Shown piece by piece: positions 60,963 through 64,000 of a stretch of DNA of 64,000 bases. Location of the stretch: positions 34,745 through 98,744 of the forward strand of contig CALBCJ010000040.1 in NCBI GenBank assembly GCA_937926975.1, given 5' to 3'. Position 1 is the first letter of the stretch. Each line of letters starts with the position of its first letter. The notes under the pieces were generated by a model. It was given only the letters and a program-made list of their open reading frames with translations, searched no databases and was not told where the DNA came from. A program made the position numbers and the translations under genes. This DNA comes from an uncultured Propionibacteriaceae bacterium (GTDB taxonomy: Bacteria > Actinomycetota > Actinomycetes > Propionibacteriales > Propionibacteriaceae).

Positions 60963-61637
60963 TCACGGTGAGGGCGCGATTCCCTCGGCCACCATCATCG
61001 GCCCGTACGGGTCACTCGTCCCGTCCACCAGCAGCTGTGCCCGCTCCCAGGGACGGGTCGCGGCCAGGAACGGGTCCTCGTGGCGGGCCCAGTCGTCCCA
61101 GAAGGCCTCCGCCTCGGCACGGTCGCGTCCTTCGGTGGCGATGTCGCGCTCGATGCCGCGCCGGCGCCGCTCGTACGGCTGCCCGCCGTGGACCCAGACC
61201 ACGAGCTGCGCCAGGTCAGCGAGCTCGGGGCGGGCGACCCCGACTCCCTCGACGACCAGCACCGGGCACGGCGGAACCTGGATCGCGCCCGGCCGGTGCC
61301 TCGCCTCCCAGCCGGGCGGGCGGTAGCGGACCGGCTCGCCCCGGCGCCACGGGTCGAGGACCCCGCAGCGCAGCTGGTCGGCCCAGTCGATCGGGTGCAG
61401 GTGCCAGGCGACATCGTCGGTGTGGACGAGCCCGGCGCCGAGCAGCCCGGCCAGCCGTTTCGCGACCGTGGTCTTGCCGGCCGCGGCCCGCCCGTCGACC
61501 AGCACCAGCGACCGGCCCGGCCCAGTCAGGTAGCCGCGGACCAGCTCGGCCAGCTCCGCATCCAGTACGGGTCGCCAGCCGCTGGTCTCCGGCTCGTCCA
61601 GACTCGGTGCCTCGTCGGCGGGGTTCGGCTCAGTCAT
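60963..61637 (-). CDS. P-loop kinase of the uridine-kinase-like type
   Basis: 224 residues. SLVLVDGRAAAGKTTVAKRLA is the Walker A region, VHTDDVAWHLHPIDWADQL corresponds to the 'DDFY' substrate loop, and PVLVVEGVGVARPEL to the Walker B-like strand. The true substrate is uncertain, though it is often annotated as uridine kinase-like. ATG 61637 is chosen because GAGAGG lies 7 nt upstream; an ATG two codons earlier would overlap that site. Confidence 0.75.
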   Translation of the reverse strand: MTEPNPADEAPSLDEPETSGWRPVLDAELAELVRGYLTGPGRSLVLVDGRAAAGKTTVAKRLAGLLGAGLVHTDDVAWHLHPIDWADQLRCGVLDPWRRGEPVRYRPPGWEARHRPGAIQVPPCPVLVVEGVGVARPELADLAQLVVWVHGGQPYERRRRGIERDIATEGRDRAEAEAFWDDWARHEDPFLAATRPWERAQLLVDGTSDPYGPMMVAEGIAPSP

Positions 61638-61666
61638 GGTCATCCTCTCAGTGGGGAGCAGCTTTC

Positions 61667-62362
61667 TCAGACCAGAGGCCACGGGTACCCGTACCCGGTG
61701 GTGTCGGTGGGGAAGACCGGCTCGGCCAGCAGGTGCGCGGCTCGGCGCCGTACGGCTTCGGTCTCGTCGGTGGTCAGCAGCTCGGCCAGCTCGTCGGGTA
61801 CGGCGCGGGCCAGCGGCTCCAGCGGGGCGAGCAGCGAAGTGGGGACCGGCTCCCCGGCGAAGTCCCAGATCACGGTCCGCAGCTTGTCGTAGGCGGCGAA
61901 GCACAGGCCCTGGTCGATCCCGTACACGTGCCCGTCCGCCCCGTACAGGACGTGCCCGCTCTTGCGGTCGGTGTTGTTCGCGACCAGGTCGAACAGGCAC
62001 AGCGCCCGCAGCGCGTCATGAGTGCCGGGGTGGTTGTCGAGGATCGAGAAGTAGTGCTCGCGCTGGTCGGCCTCGACGAACCACTGCACCGAGCCGACCC
62101 CGAGCGGCGCGTCGTCACGGATGACGGTCTGCGGGACCAGGTCCCAGCCGAGGTGCTGCGACAGCAGGTACGCGGCGCGCTCGCGCCGGTAGAGGCCCGG
62201 CTCAAAGTCCCACAGCGGCCGCTCTCCGCGCAGTGGCTTGTAGATCCCGAATCCGGAGTCGTCGCCCTGGCGCAGCTCGACCAGGAAGGTGGCGTTGGAG
62301 CTGTCGACGACCTGCCCGACCAGGGTCATCGTGCCCTGCCCGAGCAGGGCGAGGGGGTCCAT
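61667..62362 (-). CDS. SCO1664-family protein (kinase-like fold)
   Basis: 231 residues. ATFLVELRQGDDSGFGIYKPLRGERPLWDFEPGLYRRERAAYLLS, LFDLVANNTDRKSGHVL and GIDQGLCFA follow the order of a PI3/4-kinase-like or HipA-like nucleotide site (Lys in IYKP, 'NNTDRK', 'GIDQG'). It is found beside DUF3090 and the MSMEG_4193 phosphatase in most actinomycetes, near mycothiol genes. The start overlaps the DUF3090 stop (ATGA). Confidence 0.85.
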   Translation of the reverse strand: MDPLALLGQGTMTLVGQVVDSSNATFLVELRQGDDSGFGIYKPLRGERPLWDFEPGLYRRERAAYLLSQHLGWDLVPQTVIRDDAPLGVGSVQWFVEADQREHYFSILDNHPGTHDALRALCLFDLVANNTDRKSGHVLYGADGHVYGIDQGLCFAAYDKLRTVIWDFAGEPVPTSLLAPLEPLARAVPDELAELLTTDETEAVRRRAAHLLAEPVFPTDTTGYGYPWPLV

Positions 62363-62862
62363 CAGTTCATGCGGGGGCAGGTGTGCCCGGTCGGCTCGAT
62401 CGGGAACTGGCACCAGCGGCACAGCGGCCGGCCGCCAGCGACCGCAGCCTCGCTGCGCTCACAGAAGGCGAACGCCTGCGGCAGCGACAGCAGCACCCGT
62501 ACCCGGCTCAGGGTCGGGTCGGGGACCACCTCGCCGTCGTCGTCGACCTCGCCGGCCTCCTCCAGCTGCACCAGGACCTTCTTCTCGTCGGGCAGGTAGC
62601 CCAGCCCGACCTGCCCGAGCACGAAGGCCGGGTCGAACGGCGGCTCGATCGGGTCGGTGACCGCGGTCAGCGGCTCGCCCGGCTCGGCGACCGCCGCCAG
62701 CACCCGCCGCAGGTACGCGGCGATCGCCTGCGCCTGCTGCTTCTCGCACTTCACCGTGACCCGCTGGCTCCCGGCCACGCACTGCAGCAGGAAGACCCGC
62801 TGCCCGGGCTCCCCCAGCGCACCCGCGGTGAAGGTGTCTACCTGGTTGAAGTCGATGTCCAT
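62362..62862 (-). CDS. DUF3090 family protein
   Basis: 166 residues. FNQVDTFTAGALGEPGQRVFLLQC is the family start, and FCERSEAAVAGGRPLCRWCQFPIEPTGHTCPRMN the end, where CxxC...H/C residues could bind Zn. Function unknown, strongly conserved in actinobacteria with its two neighbours. ATG 62862 follows AGGTGG; GTG at 62874 adjoins the preceding stop and is an alternative. Confidence 0.88.
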   Translation of the reverse strand: MDIDFNQVDTFTAGALGEPGQRVFLLQCVAGSQRVTVKCEKQQAQAIAAYLRRVLAAVAEPGEPLTAVTDPIEPPFDPAFVLGQVGLGYLPDEKKVLVQLEEAGEVDDDGEVVPDPTLSRVRVLLSLPQAFAFCERSEAAVAGGRPLCRWCQFPIEPTGHTCPRMN

Positions 62863-62874
62863 GCCGATCACCAC

Positions 62875-63513
62875 CTATGAGGCTCGAAGCTGGGCCAGGG
62901 ACTCGCCGGTCGAGTTGACCGTCCACACCATCGGCGCCCCGGTCGCCGGGTACGCGATCACCGACACCGAGCAGGGGCTGACCACAATCCGCTGGAACAG
63001 GTCGAGGTGGGTGCCCAGCGCGTACGCGAGGGCAGCCTTGATCGGGTCGGCGTGGCTGAAGCAGACCACGACCCCCTCCTGGTGCCGGGCCCGCAGCACG
63101 TCCAGGGAGCCGGTGATCCGGTGCTGCATCTGGGCGAAGCTCTCCCCGTTCGGGAACCGGAACGTCGACGGGGCCCGCTGCACGGTCGCCCACTCCGGCC
63201 GTACGGAGAGGTCTGCCAGCTCGGCCCCGGTCCAGTCGCCGAAGTCGCACTCGATCAGCCCGGGCTCCAGCACCGGGTCCAGCCCGAGCAGCTCAGCGGT
63301 CGGGGCGGCGGTCTGCCTGGCCCGCTCCAGCGGCGAGGTGTAGACCGCGGTCACGGGCAGGCCGGTCAGCCGCTGCGCGACCCGGGCGGCCTGCTGGCGG
63401 CCCTCTTCAGAGAGGTCCAGCCCGGGGGCCCGTCCGGGCAGCACCTTCCCGGTGGTCGGGGTCTGCCCGTGGCGGACCAGCAGCAGCAGCGTCGGGCGCG
63501 GTGTCGTCTCCAT
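62875..63513 (-). CDS. Histidine phosphatase, MSMEG_4193 type
   Basis: 212 residues. LLLVRHGQTPTTGKVLPGRAPGLDLSEEG is the RHG motif with its phosphohistidine, and VVVCFSHADPIKAALAYALG holds the second catalytic His. ECDFGDWTGAELADL supplies the acid. A phosphomonoesterase of unknown substrate. It begins the three-gene conserved cluster with DUF3090 and SCO1664. ATG 63513 follows AGGGTGG; the longer frame to 63669 is not supported. Confidence 0.88.
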   Translation of the reverse strand: METTPRPTLLLLVRHGQTPTTGKVLPGRAPGLDLSEEGRQQAARVAQRLTGLPVTAVYTSPLERARQTAAPTAELLGLDPVLEPGLIECDFGDWTGAELADLSVRPEWATVQRAPSTFRFPNGESFAQMQHRITGSLDVLRARHQEGVVVCFSHADPIKAALAYALGTHLDLFQRIVVSPCSVSVIAYPATGAPMVWTVNSTGESLAQLRAS

Positions 63514-64000
63514 CACAACCACCCTAACCGTCTCTCCCCTGCCAGTCCTCGGCTGGTCAGCCAGATCGTCGAGGTCTGCCCCTGCACCTGCTGGAGCCCT
63601 GCTGCCCTGTCCTCCTGGTCGGCCGAGGCCTCCACCTTTGATCACCAGCATCCAGACGCCCCTTGTCACCGCGGCTTCACGCCGGGCCCCAGAGCCGAGG
63701 CCACACTGGCGGGAACGGCCGGTCGGCAGGTAGGTGATCTCCGGTGGTCCAGACCTGGCTCAGCCTGCCAGTGCCCCTCCGCGACCGTGCGGCCCGTGTC
63801 GATCACCAGGCAGCCTCGCAGACGGTAGGCAGACGTACAGTCCCGACGCCCCGCCATGACGACACCCTTTCTCGCCAGACCCAGCCCGGCAGCCAGCAAC
63901 GTCCAACTACAGAGGGTGGGGGTAACCCTCAGGGCTAGGGGCAGCGGCTAGCTGGGCTGGGGGTGGGGGGTGCGGTTGGGGACGATGACGGACTGGAGCT
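63514..64000. other. Right end of window, no supported gene
   Basis: 487 bp. A minus-strand frame at 63666-63899 (GRRDCTSAYRLRGCLVIDTGRTVAEGHW) has no recognisable family. At the edge, one minus-strand frame ends ...VIVPNRTPHPQPS-stop and could be the tail of a gene outside the window. GGGGGTAACCC near 63918 is a short palindrome. Confidence 0.4.

Noticed and set aside
63666..63899. 77-codon minus-strand ORF at the right end
   Set aside because: No ribosome site, no recognisable domain, and the C-terminal half reads like non-coding GC-rich DNA.
1..64000. tRNA or rRNA genes, prophage or IS transposase genes
   Set aside because: Looked for in all spacers; none could be recognised by eye. A tRNAscan/ISfinder run would be decisive.

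Overview
The window is a high-GC (about 70%) chromosomal segment of an actinomycete. Evidence for Actinomycetota: the MSMEG_4193-type phosphatase / DUF3090 / SCO1664 gene set, an SCO4402-like protein, a TIGR03086 protein, UdgB-type uracil-DNA glycosylase, an MptB-like mannosyltransferase, a glutamate ABC operon of GluABCD type, and frequent GTG/TTG starts with apparently leaderless promoters. I cannot name the genus. The glycyl-tRNA synthetase is of the fused alpha-beta type, which should help placement.

Layout. 0-3.6 kb: end of a Tad-pilus-like locus (TadE tail, TadG/VWA) and a beta-CASP metallo-hydrolase. 3.6-9.7 kb: FtsX/LolD-like ABC exporter, a lipoprotein, a small HTH + VWA pair with its own palindromic promoter, and a rhomboid-like protein lacking the catalytic motifs. 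9.7-14.7 kb: CitXG fusion behind a possible 14-residue leader ORF, a repeat-bearing spacer, and glyQS. 15.2-17.6 kb: an ABC-2 permease, the tail of its lost ATPase, and an MptB-like glycosyltransferase running into that remnant, which looks like a deletion junction. 17.9-20.6 kb: an XRE-ImmA/IrrE + DUF4411 PIN pair, a guanidine-III riboswitch controlling a SugE/Gdx exporter, and VapBC. 20.6-25.3 kb: dnaB, a spacer with DnaA-box-like sites, and the csoR-copZ-copA copper operon with its operator. 25.4-28 kb: ABC-2 exporter whose double permease is broken by one extra G. 28-33.6 kb: a G5/RlpA-like wall protein, the glutamate importer, and a class II glutamine amidotransferase. 33.6-35.3 kb: a small SUKH-like protein and a Fic protein with inhibitory motif and palindromic promoter.

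35.3-40.4 kb: an intergenic repeat cluster, then a polyol/sugar cluster (mannitol-type dehydrogenase, PfkB kinase, xylose-isomerase-like protein) divergent from a ROK regulator with a 23-bp operator between them. 40.4-42.6 kb: a segment of unlike composition with orphan small genes, bounded by a decayed copy of the ROK 3' end. 42.7-47.8 kb: a DUF2207 pseudogene, an acyl-CoA synthetase with degenerate active-site motifs, an SCO4402-like protein, UdgB and a TIGR03086 protein. 47.9-53.2 kb: GH29 fucosidase, an AAA+ ATPase/SUKH operon, endonuclease IV, and an ORC-like ATPase behind two TTGATAA palindromes. 53.3-64 kb: an LGFP-repeat/M15 wall hydrolase, an M3 peptidase with YceI, an NAD(P)-binding protein, an M23 peptidase, and the P-loop kinase / SCO1664 / DUF3090 / histidine phosphatase cluster.

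The best-supported non-obvious item is the guanidine-III riboswitch. The best candidates for little-described systems are the HTH-VWA pair at 8 kb, the AAA+/SUKH pair at 50 kb and the ORC-like ATPase at 52 kb. All calls come from reading the sequence; no database search was run.
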